Source: an uncultured Microbacterium sp. (GTDB lineage: Bacteria; Actinomycetota; Actinomycetes; Actinomycetales; Microbacteriaceae). Taken from it: a DNA stretch of 64,000 bases. Shown one piece after another: positions 57,293 through 64,000 of this stretch. The number at the start of each line of letters is the position of its first letter. Positions within the stretch are counted from its first letter, which is position 1. Under the pieces are notes generated by a model that searched no databases, was not told the DNA's origin, and saw nothing but the letters and a program-made list of their open reading frames with translations. Where the stretch lies: the NCBI GenBank assembly GCA_913774845.1, contig CAJYJO010000013.1, positions 210,441 to 274,440 on the forward strand, read 5' to 3'. Made by a program: the position numbers and the translations under genes.

Positions 57293-59020
57293 TCACTCGA
57301 CGAGGGCGACGCCGTCGATGTGCGACAGCGGGAGAGTGCGTTCCACATCGGCGCCGCGGTCGCGACCGCGCAGACGTCCGCCGCCGAGGCCCGTCGCCTC
57401 CAGACGGAAGACCCGGGCCGAGCCGTCGGGCAGGCGCACGGTGACGTCGACGACGGCTCGGGCGCGCACGGCCTGATCGAGCTCGCGCTCGAGCCAGGCG
57501 GCATCCGAGTCCTCCGCCCCTTCGCGCAGGCGCTCGAGCAGCGGCGCGTACGTCTCGACGGGGTCGATGCCGGGCCGCGCGTCGGCGGCGAGCCGGGCCC
57601 TCTCGAGGGTGCGCGGGCGTCCGTCGACGTCGACGGCCAAAGCCGGGTAGTGCGCGTCGGTCAGGGCCCAGAAGACGACGTCGGCCGAGACGTGCGATAC
57701 GAGTTCGCCGTCGGTGCGCGTCAAGGCGATCGAGCGCAGGGACTGGTCGACCTCCATCGAGCGCAGGAGCGTCTCGTCGTCGGTGGTGACGCGGGTCATC
57801 TGCGACGCGGGATCGGAGGTCACCCGCACGCGACCGTGCTCGGCGGACGTGCGTTCGATGACGTAGGCGAGGGGTTGGGGGAGACCGGTGAGCGAGATCT
57901 CGGTGAGGAACGACCGCAGCGACTCGGCGGTCTCGCCCGCCGTGATCGCCGCCCCGATCGTCGCCGCGCTGAAGCGGTAGCTCGACGCCTGCGCGCGGGA
58001 CTCGCGCGCGGCCATGGAGCGGAGCCGCACGTCGAGGTGCGGGGCGAGGGGCCCGGGGGCGATCGCGGTGAGGTCGTTCTGCAGGTACACGCGGTCGACC
58101 TCGGGCGGCAGGAGGTCGCGAAGGGCAGCGGTGTCGACGTCGCCGCCCTCGGCGAGCGGGACGGCCCACGGGGCGAGGCGACCCGCCGCGTCGAGCAGGC
58201 CCCACCGCACCAGGCGACGAATCCACAGGGTGGCGCGCTCCGGACCCTCGGGATCGAACGGGGTCGCGCCCGCCCACTCCTCGGTGGGGATCCATCCGCC
58301 GTCGGAGCGGCGGTACGCGCGCGGCAGGGCCTCGCGCAGGGCCAGGGCGGTGCGGTGCCAGCGCTCGAGCGTCGGCAGGCGCAGCCACTCACGCCCGACG
58401 GGCGACACCAGCCAGGCGCGCTCGTTCGCGCCGAGCAGCCCCACCTCGGCGGCGAGACCGACGAGGAGGTCGGCCTCGGCGGGCGTGGTGACGGCTCCCG
58501 AGTCGACCAACCGGCGCCGCTCGGTCGCCCCCAGCGAGCCCGAACCGATGCGCCCCAGGGGCGCCTCGAGCGTCTGCAGCAGGATGTCGGCGACGCTCGC
58601 CGCGTTGGTGAAGGCGGCCTCGGAGGCGGCGGCGGCCGTCTCGGACGCGGCCGGTGCGCGGCGTGGGGGCGCGGCATCCGCAAGACCGTCGGGGAGGGCC
58701 TCGCGCGCCGCCTCGGCGACGCTGGGGAACGGCAGCCCGTCGTCGGAGACCAGGGCTCGGGATGCCAGCGCCTCGCGCTGGGCCCCGGTTGCGGGTGTTC
58801 CGTCGACCGCCGCCAGGAGCGCCGCCGCCTCGGCGCGCGTGAGCGCGGGCAGGGCGCGTGCCACCGAGCCGGGCTCCAGGAGCGCCTCGGCCGCGTCGAA
58901 CATGTCGCGCCACGTGCTCGACGGGGAGACGTGACGGTCGGCGAACAGCTGCGCGAGGTCGCCGTCGGCGCGCGCGCTCAACGAGACCGCCAGTGCGCGT
59001 TGAGCGGAGGTCTCGGGCAC
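57293..59020 (-). CDS. helicase-associated protein, XPB/Ssl2-like N-terminal domain
   Basis: 575 residues, no ATPase motifs. Rich in Ala, Arg and Glu; a helical N-terminal half with repeated winged-helix-like blocks (RRLVDSGAVTTPAEADLLVGLA, RRLVRWGLLDAAGRLAPWA) and the XPB/Ssl2-like conserved part QNDLTAIAPGPLAPHLDVRL to YVIERTSAEHGRVRV. In actinobacteria it nearly always precedes XPB and may guide the helicase to DNA. It is 46 bp upstream of the helicase gene. Confidence 0.88.
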   Translation of the reverse strand: MPETSAQRALAVSLSARADGDLAQLFADRHVSPSSTWRDMFDAAEALLEPGSVARALPALTRAEAAALLAAVDGTPATGAQREALASRALVSDDGLPFPSVAEAAREALPDGLADAAPPRRAPAASETAAAASEAAFTNAASVADILLQTLEAPLGRIGSGSLGATERRRLVDSGAVTTPAEADLLVGLAAEVGLLGANERAWLVSPVGREWLRLPTLERWHRTALALREALPRAYRRSDGGWIPTEEWAGATPFDPEGPERATLWIRRLVRWGLLDAAGRLAPWAVPLAEGGDVDTAALRDLLPPEVDRVYLQNDLTAIAPGPLAPHLDVRLRSMAARESRAQASSYRFSAATIGAAITAGETAESLRSFLTEISLTGLPQPLAYVIERTSAEHGRVRVTSDPASQMTRVTTDDETLLRSMEVDQSLRSIALTRTDGELVSHVSADVVFWALTDAHYPALAVDVDGRPRTLERARLAADARPGIDPVETYAPLLERLREGAEDSDAAWLERELDQAVRARAVVDVTVRLPDGSARVFRLEATGLGGGRLRGRDRGADVERTLPLSHIDGVALVE

Positions 59021-59021
59021 G

Positions 59022-59303
59022 TCAACGAGCCTTGTTGGCCCGGGCCCTTCGCACGAAGCTCATGATGAGCACGGCCAGGAGGCAGGCGAACGCCACGGGC
59101 GGGGCGATGAGGATCAGCAGGCTCACCACCGGCCAGAACCCGGTGGCGGTGTCGGCACCGGCCGAGGAGCCCGCGATGATCGCGAAGAAGCAGACGACCG
59201 ACAGCACCAGCAGCCCCAGCGACATGAACGCGAGGATGCGGTCGATGCGTCGGACGGGGACGTCGTCGCCCGGTGTGCTGCCACCGGTGGTGCGGGTGCT
59301 CAT
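59022..59303 (-). CDS. small membrane protein with two helices
   Basis: 93 residues. Two hydrophobic helices (ILAFMSLGLLVLSVVCFFAII and FWPVVSLLILIAPPVAFACLLAVLI) with a basic tail. No family recognised. It ends 1 bp before the helicase-associated gene and is probably first in that operon. Confidence 0.7.
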   Translation of the reverse strand: MSTRTTGGSTPGDDVPVRRIDRILAFMSLGLLVLSVVCFFAIIAGSSAGADTATGFWPVVSLLILIAPPVAFACLLAVLIMSFVRRARANKAR

Positions 59304-59310
59304 CGGGCAC

Positions 59311-59316
59311 AGCCTA
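59311..59316 (-). promoter_or_regulatory. -10 hexamer TAGGCT before the small membrane gene
   Basis: On the minus strand TAGGCT lies 7 nt before the ATG at 59303, so the mRNA is leaderless or nearly so. It may drive the whole XPB operon. Confidence 0.45.
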
Positions 59317-59410
59317 TCGTCTGGCGCCGGTGTCGTAGGCTGGAAGACCGGGATCCGATCGGGTCCCGCGTTCCATCGCGCATTCCGCGCAGACAACCAG
59401 CGAGGTGTCC

Positions 59411-59794
59411 ATGCCCACCGGCAAGGTCAGGTTCTACGACGACGAGAAGGGCTTCGGCTTCATCAGCACCGATGACGGCCAGGACGTGTTCCTGCACGCC
59501 ACGGCTCTGCCCGCCGGGACCCCCGCGCCCAAGGCCGGGACCCGTCTCGAGTTCGGCGTGGCCGACGGCAAGCGCGGTCCTCAGGCGCTTTCGGTTCGCG
59601 TCCTGGATGCTCCCGTCAGCCTCGCGAAGCGGTCGCGCAAGCCGGCCGACGACATGGCGATCATCGTCGAAGACCTCGTGAAGCTTCTCGACGGCATCGG
59701 CGGCGACCTCCGTCGCGGTCGCTACCCCAACGGTCCGCACGCGCAGAAGATCGCCGCTGTCCTGCGCAAGGTCGCCGATGACTTCGAAGCCTGA
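59411..59794 (+). CDS. cold-shock domain protein with C-terminal extension
   Basis: 127 residues. An N-terminal cold-shock domain (KVRFYDDEKGFGFISTDDGQDVFLH-type, RNP1 KGFGFIS and RNP2 VFLHAT) is joined to a helical C-terminal domain of about 55 residues (DDMAIIVEDLVKLLDGIGGDLRRG). The ATG follows GAGG by 5 nt. It overlaps the DUF3027 gene by 17 bp, so the two are co-translated. It likely binds RNA; partner unknown. Confidence 0.93.
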   Translation: MPTGKVRFYDDEKGFGFISTDDGQDVFLHATALPAGTPAPKAGTRLEFGVADGKRGPQALSVRVLDAPVSLAKRSRKPADDMAIIVEDLVKLLDGIGGDLRRGRYPNGPHAQKIAAVLRKVADDFEA

Positions 59795-60416
59795 GCAGGT
59801 CGACGAGCGCCTCACCGGCGCCCACGACCTGGCTCTCGCCGCGCTGCACGAGATCACCCCTGCCGATACCGTCGGCCCGGCCGCCGGCTACACGGCCGAA
59901 GACGACGGCGTCGTCTCGCTGAGGTTCCACACCCGTCTGTCCGGATACCCCGGCTGGTACTGGACGGTGGCCGTGGCGGTGGTCGAGGACTCCGAGCCGA
60001 CCGTGCTCGAGGTCGAACTGCTCCCCGGCGACGGCGCGCTGCTCGCGCCCGACTGGGTGCCGTGGGCCACGCGCCTGGCCGAGTACCAGGCGGCGCAGGC
60101 GGCCGCGGCTGCTACCGACGACGATGACGACGACGAGGACGACATCCTCGACGACGACGAGCCCGACGAGGACGACGACGAATCCGACGACGACGACGAG
60201 GAGCCCAAGGCGCGATTCCACGCCGGCGACCTCGACGGCGTCGACATCGACGAGCTCGACGAGCACGCCGGCGAGGGCGATGACTCGTCCGTGCACGGGA
60301 CCGACGCGTCCGACGACGCCGAACCGGCGCACCACGAGGACGACGACTCGACGTACGGCGACGAGGACGACGAGGTCGACGACGACGATCGGGACGAGGG
60401 CGAGCGCAGCTACTGA
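59778..60416 (+). CDS. DUF3027 family protein with acidic tail
   Basis: 212 residues. The DUF3027 domain (about 1-112; FHTRLSGYPGWYWTVAVAV, LAPDWVPWATRLAEYQ) is followed by about 100 residues dominated by Asp and Glu, certainly disordered and strongly negative. Such tails can mimic nucleic acid. It overlaps the cold-shock gene, suggesting a functional link with an RNA-binding partner. Function unknown. Confidence 0.9.
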   Translation: MTSKPEQVDERLTGAHDLALAALHEITPADTVGPAAGYTAEDDGVVSLRFHTRLSGYPGWYWTVAVAVVEDSEPTVLEVELLPGDGALLAPDWVPWATRLAEYQAAQAAAAATDDDDDDEDDILDDDEPDEDDDESDDDDEEPKARFHAGDLDGVDIDELDEHAGEGDDSSVHGTDASDDAEPAHHEDDDSTYGDEDDEVDDDDRDEGERSY

Positions 60417-60422
60417 TCCCTC

Positions 60423-60475
60423 CCCGAACGACGAAGGCCGTCCCGCGATGTGCGGGACGGCCTTCGTCGTTCGGG
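60423..60475. terminator. bidirectional terminator between DUF3027 and serC
   Basis: A 24-bp perfect inverted repeat starting CCCGAACGACGAAGGCC with a 5-nt loop, between two convergent genes. Confidence 0.88.
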
Positions 60476-60478
60476 CGA

Positions 60479-61600
60479 TCAGGCGCTCGGCAGGTTCGCG
60501 ATCGTGTAGTCGATCGCGCCGATGAGGCGGCGGACGTCGCCGGGCTCGATCGAGACGAAGGTCGCCACGCGCAGCTGGTTGCGACCGAGCTTGCGGTACG
60601 GCTCGGTGTCGACGATGCCGTTGGCCCGCAGGCTCTTCGCGATCGCCGCGGCGTCGATCCGGTCGTCGAAGTCGATCGTGACGACGACGGGGGAGCGGTC
60701 GTCGGGGCTCGTGACGAACGGGGTCGCCACATCGCTGGCATCCGCCCACTCGTAGAGCGCCGACGACGACTCCGTGGTGCGGGCGCCCGCCCACGCGAGA
60801 CCGCCGTTGTCGAGGATCCAGCCGAGCTGCTCGTCGAGGAGCAGCAGCGTCGCGAGGGCCGGGGTGTTCAGGGTCTGCTGCAGACGCGAGTTGTCGAGCG
60901 CGTTCTTCAGGCTCAGGAACTCGGGGATGTAGCGTCCGGATGCCGCGACCCGCTCGATGCGCTCGATCGCGGCCGGCGAGACCGCCGCGTACCAGAGACC
61001 GCCGTCGGAGCCGAGGTTCTTCTGCGGGGCGAAGTAGTAGACGTCCGCCTCGGCGACGTCGAAATCGATGCCCCCCGCGGCGCTGGTGGCGTCGATGACG
61101 GTCAGCGCGCCCTCGTCGCCCCGGATGCGCTGCACGGGGGCGGCGACGCCGGTCGAGGTCTCGTTGTGCGGCCAGGCGTAGACGTCGACTCCCTCGACGG
61201 CCTCCGCGATCGTGCGGGTCCCCGGCTCGGCCTTGCGCACGTCGGGAGCCTGCAGCCACGGGGCGGCCGCGGCGGAGGCGAACTTGCCGCCGAACTCGCC
61301 GAAGACCAGGTTCTGGCTGCGCGACTCGATCAGGCCGAAGGCCGCGGCATCCCAGAAGGCGGTCGATCCGCCGTTGCCGAGGATGATCTCGTAGCCGTCG
61401 GGGAGGCGCAGCAGCTGCGACAGGCGCTCGCGCGTGCTGGCGACGAGGTTCTTCACGGGGGCCTGGCGGTGCGAGGTGCCCAGGATCGACGCGCCGCGGG
61501 TGACGAGCGCCTCGAGCTGCGCGCCGCGCACCTTCGAGGGGCCGCAACCGAAGCGACCGTCGGCGGGAAGGAGATCGGCGGGGAGTTCCACGTGCGACAT
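60479..61600 (-). CDS. serC: phosphoserine aminotransferase
   Basis: 373 residues of the actinobacterial SerC type: FGCGPSKVRGAQLEALVTRG, GNGGSTAFWDAAAFGLI, and the PLP lysine in VYYFAPQKNLGSDGGLWYA. It converts 3-phosphohydroxypyruvate to phosphoserine with glutamate. A near-consensus -10 (TAGAAT) lies 6 nt before the ATG. Confidence 0.95.
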   Translation of the reverse strand: MSHVELPADLLPADGRFGCGPSKVRGAQLEALVTRGASILGTSHRQAPVKNLVASTRERLSQLLRLPDGYEIILGNGGSTAFWDAAAFGLIESRSQNLVFGEFGGKFASAAAAPWLQAPDVRKAEPGTRTIAEAVEGVDVYAWPHNETSTGVAAPVQRIRGDEGALTVIDATSAAGGIDFDVAEADVYYFAPQKNLGSDGGLWYAAVSPAAIERIERVAASGRYIPEFLSLKNALDNSRLQQTLNTPALATLLLLDEQLGWILDNGGLAWAGARTTESSSALYEWADASDVATPFVTSPDDRSPVVVTIDFDDRIDAAAIAKSLRANGIVDTEPYRKLGRNQLRVATFVSIEPGDVRRLIGAIDYTIANLPSA

Positions 61601-61606
61601 GGCTCG

Positions 61607-61612
61607 ATTCTA
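61607..61612 (-). promoter_or_regulatory. -10 hexamer TAGAAT, leaderless start of serC
   Basis: On the minus strand TAGAAT lies 6 nt before the ATG at 61600. Confidence 0.55.
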
Positions 61613-61698
61613 GGGTCCCGGCTCAGCCGCGCCCGCGCTCGTGTCGGAGGGGGTCGGTAGGCTGGGAGGACTTGCCGCGCGACATCGAGGACACCTGA

Positions 61699-62397
61699 AT
61701 GACCGATCTGATCGACACCACCGAGATGTACCTGCGCACGATCCTGGAACTCGAGGAAGAGAAGATCGTGCCCCTGCGCGCGCGCATCTCCGAGCGCCTC
61801 GGCCACTCCGGACCCACCGTGTCGCAGACGGTGGGGCGCATGGAGCGCGACGGCCTGGTCGTCGTGTCCGAGGACCGCCGACTCGAACTCACCGACGACG
61901 GTCGGCAGAAGGCGGTCGACGTCATGCGCAAGCACCGTCTGGCCGAGCGCCTGCTCAGCGATGTGATCGGTCTCGACTGGGCCTACGTGCACGACGAGGC
62001 GTGCCGGTGGGAGCACGTCATGAGCGAGCAGGTCGAGCGTCGTCTCGTCGAGCTGCTGGGTCACCCCACCGAGTCGCCCTACGGCAACCCGATCCCCGGC
62101 CTCGACCAGCTCGGCGACGCCGCCAGCTCCACGTTCGACGACGGCGTCGTCGGCCTGGTGCGCAAGCTCACCGACGCCGGTGCGCCCATCTCGGGCACCA
62201 TCCGTCGCCTCGCCGAGCCGGCGCAGGTCGACCCCGAGCTGCTGCAGCAGCTGAAGGCGGCGGGCGTCCTGCCGGGCGCGCGCGGCGACTATCGCTTCAA
62301 CGAGGGATACGTGCTCGTTCAGATGGAGGGCGTCGACGAGGGCCTCGAACTGCCGGTCGAGGTCGCCTCCCACATCTTCCTCGTCGCCGAGGACTGA
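61699..62397 (+). CDS. DtxR/IdeR-family metal-dependent regulator
   Basis: 232 residues. N-terminal winged helix (TTEMYLRTILELEEE, LGHSGPTVSQTVGRMERDGLV), metal-binding/dimerisation domain with DEACRWEHVMSEQVE (ancillary-site Cys and His) and a C-terminal SH3-like domain. The full three-domain length and ligands fit the iron regulator IdeR/DtxR; a manganese regulator cannot be excluded. Divergent from serC. Confidence 0.92.
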   Translation: MTDLIDTTEMYLRTILELEEEKIVPLRARISERLGHSGPTVSQTVGRMERDGLVVVSEDRRLELTDDGRQKAVDVMRKHRLAERLLSDVIGLDWAYVHDEACRWEHVMSEQVERRLVELLGHPTESPYGNPIPGLDQLGDAASSTFDDGVVGLVRKLTDAGAPISGTIRRLAEPAQVDPELLQQLKAAGVLPGARGDYRFNEGYVLVQMEGVDEGLELPVEVASHIFLVAED

Positions 62398-62481
62398 GCC
62401 CCGCCCGCCGGCGCTCGGAAGAGGCCCGCTGCGAAGACGCTGACGATCGACCCGGAACGGTCGTCGGCCGCTGTCCGAAGC

Positions 62482-62510
62482 GTGACATGTTCGTTATCTT
62501 CGGGTAGCCT
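62482..62510 (+). promoter_or_regulatory. promoter of the M23 peptidase gene
   Basis: GTGACA (62482-62487, one base off TTGACA), 17-nt spacer, TAGCCT (62505-62510). It predicts a leader of about 147 nt before 62664. The leader holds an inverted repeat GGCTCGTC (62566-62573) / GACGAGCC (62620-62627). Confidence 0.65.
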
Positions 62511-62663
62511 CTGAGAGTCCACAGGCTGGAAGCCCGCCGTCGGACCCCTCGCGGTTTGCCTCCTCGGCTCGTCGTCCGCGCAGGGCCCAGCCCGCACATC
62601 GTGCCCCCAATCGAGTGCTGACGAGCCAGCGTCACCCGAAGACGCAGAGGCGCCGGAGGAACT

Positions 62664-63581
62664 TTGGCTGAACACAACGATCCCGCCGCGGACCTACCCG
62701 AGGTCGCTGCGACGGGCCCCACCCGCAGAACCACCCGCACCGCCGTCGCCCGAACGACGAAGCTCCCGGTGCGGACCGCGGCCCCGTCGGCCGGAACGGT
62801 CGCCCGCTCCGCCGCGCCGCGCCCGACGGCCCGGCGTCGCGGCGGACGGCCGCTGCGCAGCGCCGTGATCCTCTCGATGGTCGCCGGTCTCGTCGCCACC
62901 GTCGCCATCCCGGCGTACGCCGCGACCATGCCCGCCGCCGAGACGGTGACCCTCCAGCAGATGTCGGCTCCCGACAATCAGTCGCTGGTGGTCGCCTCCG
63001 ACGCCACCGCCGAGGGTCTCGACCGCAGCAGCTACTCGGCCACCACCGCCGAAGAGATCCAGAAGAAGAAGGACCAGGAGGCCGCCGCGGCCGCCGCCGC
63101 CGAGCGCGCGCGCGAGCTCGCCGCCAAAGCGTCGCAGGCCTCGACCTCGGTCAGCTCGGTCGACCTCAACATGACCGCCCCCGGTTCGGGCGAGGTGCGC
63201 TGGCCCCTCACGAGCTACATCCTCGGCCGTGGCCTGTGGGACTCCGGCTACCACCAGGGTGTCGACCTGCTCGCCCCCGGCGGCCAGCCGATCTTCGCCG
63301 CCGCCGCGGGCGTCGTGAGCGTCTCGCAGGAGAGCTACGGCGGGTACGGCGTCGCGATCGTGATCGAGCACGTCATCAACGGCCAGAAGGTCTCGACGAC
63401 CTACGGCCACATGACGTACGGCAGTCGCCAGGTGCAGGCGGGCCAGACCGTCGCCGCGGGTCAGCTCATCGGCCTCGTCGGCTCCACCGGCAGCTCGACG
63501 GCGAACCACCTCCACTTCGAGGTGCACATCAACGGGTCGGTCGTCGACCCGTACGCCTGGTTGCAGCAGAACGCAGGCTGA
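62664..63581 (+). CDS. M23/LytM-type peptidoglycan endopeptidase
   Basis: 305 residues from a TTG with GGAGG 5-6 nt upstream. A basic N-terminus and a membrane segment (about 72-92, ending YAA) target it outside the membrane. A Lys/Ala/Glu helical stretch (about 130-155) leads to the M23 domain (about 185-302) with zinc residues in YHQGVDLLAP (His, Asp) and HLHFEVHING (second His of HxH), plus TTYGHM. It is likely a cell-wall hydrolase. Ends 11 bp before a terminator. Confidence 0.92.
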   Translation: MAEHNDPAADLPEVAATGPTRRTTRTAVARTTKLPVRTAAPSAGTVARSAAPRPTARRRGGRPLRSAVILSMVAGLVATVAIPAYAATMPAAETVTLQQMSAPDNQSLVVASDATAEGLDRSSYSATTAEEIQKKKDQEAAAAAAAERARELAAKASQASTSVSSVDLNMTAPGSGEVRWPLTSYILGRGLWDSGYHQGVDLLAPGGQPIFAAAAGVVSVSQESYGGYGVAIVIEHVINGQKVSTTYGHMTYGSRQVQAGQTVAAGQLIGLVGSTGSSTANHLHFEVHINGSVVDPYAWLQQNAG

Positions 63582-63592
63582 TCCTCTTCTCG

Positions 63593-63640
63593 AAGACGGC
63601 GTGCCGGAGACGATCGTTCTCCGACACGCCGTCTTTTGTT
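63593..63640 (+). terminator. rho-independent terminator after the M23 gene
   Basis: 18-bp inverted repeat with one mismatch (AAGACGGCGTGCCGGAGA / TCTCCGACACGCCGTCTT) followed by a T-rich run TTTTGTTT. Confidence 0.9.
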
Positions 63641-63717
63641 TCCTCCCGCGCCCGACCCCGGGCGTGTCGCAGTGGGTTAGCCTGTCAGCGACGTCGGAAG
63701 AACCGGAGGGAAAGCCG

Positions 63718-63831
63718 ATGAACACCAGCCCGCGCATCCGCACCATGGATGCGCTCGGGCTGCTCGTTCTCCGGCATCGCGGTTCCGGATGCCGCGGCCT
63801 CGCCGCGACTTCTCAGGCGCTGTCTGTCTAG
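63718..63831 (+). CDS. 37-residue possible leader peptide
   Basis: A GGAGGG Shine-Dalgarno lies 7 nt before an ATG; the frame (MNTSPRIRTMDALGLLVLRH...) ends inside a strong terminator hairpin. It contains a Leu-Leu-Val-Leu run and several Arg. It could be the leader of a transcription-attenuation unit for the HNH gene that follows, or a real microprotein. No family known. Confidence 0.45.
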   Translation: MNTSPRIRTMDALGLLVLRHRGSGCRGLAATSQALSV

Positions 63832-63845
63832 ACAGCGCCTTTTTT
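63815..63845 (+). terminator. strong rho-independent terminator within the leader ORF end
   Basis: Perfect 11-bp stem AGGCGCTGTCT / AGACAGCGCCT with loop GTCT, followed by TTTTT. It covers the stop codon of the 37-residue ORF and lies 74 bp upstream of the HNH gene. Confidence 0.9.
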
Positions 63846-63918
63846 CATCCCTCCGCACCTTCCGCCGTCGAGAGTCGAACATCCGAGAAGCCGTCTCGGC
63901 CATTCGAGAGGAAACGGA

Positions 63919-64000
63919 ATGCGCACACTGGTGCTGAACGCGGGCTACGAGCCCCTCGCGGTCGTGTCGTTCAAGCGAGCCCTCGTGCTCGTGATGAACG
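63919..64000 (+). CDS. HNH endonuclease family protein, N-terminal part only
   Basis: The ATG follows GAGGAAACGGA. Only the first 27 residues fall in the window, MRTLVLNAGYEPLAVVSFKR and on, the usual start of short actinobacterial HNH endonucleases of about 165 residues; the nuclease motif lies outside. Incomplete at the window end. Confidence 0.75.
   Translation, partial: MRTLVLNAGYEPLAVVSFKRALVLVMN

Noticed and set aside
60110-60400. GAC/GAG trinucleotide repeat region
   Set aside because: It is the coding sequence for the acidic tail of the DUF3027 protein, not a separate repeat element.
62511-62663. c-di-AMP (ydaO) riboswitch before the M23 gene
   Set aside because: Position is right, but the conserved sequence blocks of that riboswitch could not be matched by eye.

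Overview
This 64 kb window is high-GC chromosomal DNA, mostly short-spaced genes with GTG/ATG starts and 4-bp stop/start overlaps. Gene content and order point to an actinobacterium of the Microbacteriaceae, most like Microbacterium: CarD, a GlnR-type orphan regulator, SenX3/RegX3, SigK/RskA, bacterial XPB helicase, DUF2332/DUF3027/DUF3263/DUF4032 proteins and a DtxR/IdeR regulator. The assignment rests on gene content, not on a marker-gene search. No rRNA, prophage, insertion sequence or CRISPR array was seen. Two tRNA genes are present (Lys-TTT and Thr-TGT).

Layout. 0-3.5 kb: a lipoprotein, a peptidoglycan-binding membrane-fusion-type protein, an ABC ATPase and an FtsX/MacB-like permease, probably one export cassette. 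3.5-6.2 kb: tRNA-Lys, then a fasciclin lipoprotein divergent from sigK-rskA. 7-12.2 kb: pabC, then pstSCAB on the minus strand. 12.3-17.6 kb: a Pls/PosA-type single-module NRPS translationally coupled to an M1 aminopeptidase. 17.6-19.9 kb: a DUF222/HNH (13E12-type) gene bracketed by low-complexity tandem repeats. 19.9-24.4 kb (minus strand): Sfp-type phosphopantetheinyl transferase, NUDIX-histidine phosphatase, polyphosphate kinase and GlnR-like regulator. 24.4-27.7 kb: small membrane proteins, nitrobindin-like protein, YgfZ-like protein and a FUSC-type transporter. 28.6-32.2 kb: gpmA, phoU divergent from senX3-regX3. 32.2-38.3 kb: lipoprotein, carD, a fused ispDF, cysS, rlmB, in an order resembling the mycobacterial lpqE-carD-ispD-ispF-cysS-rlmB block. 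38.5-50.6 kb: mixed metabolic and membrane genes. 50.7-52.8 kb: cold-shock protein and groEL with two CIRCE operators. 53-59.3 kb: a two-component system and the XPB helicase with its partner. 59.4-64 kb: CSD protein, DUF3027, serC, dtxR/ideR, M23 peptidase and the start of another HNH gene.

How the genes work together. Phosphate is the main theme: pstSCAB, phoU, senX3-regX3, ppk and the mutT1-like hydrolase lie within about 24 kb, and two direct-repeat PHO boxes (12274-12291 and 30220-30237) sit in the two divergent control regions. The first PHO box lies between pstS and the NRPS-like gene. The NRPS adenylation pocket, aligned by hand to GrsA, reads D-A-E-S-I-G-T-V-V-K, close to the code I recall for lysine. 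With the coupled aminopeptidase and a nearby phosphopantetheinyl transferase, this makes a candidate cationic homopolypeptide locus that may respond to phosphate.

Many genes have a TAnnnT-type -10 hexamer exactly 6 nt before the start codon, so leaderless transcription looks common; this spacing was used to choose several starts.
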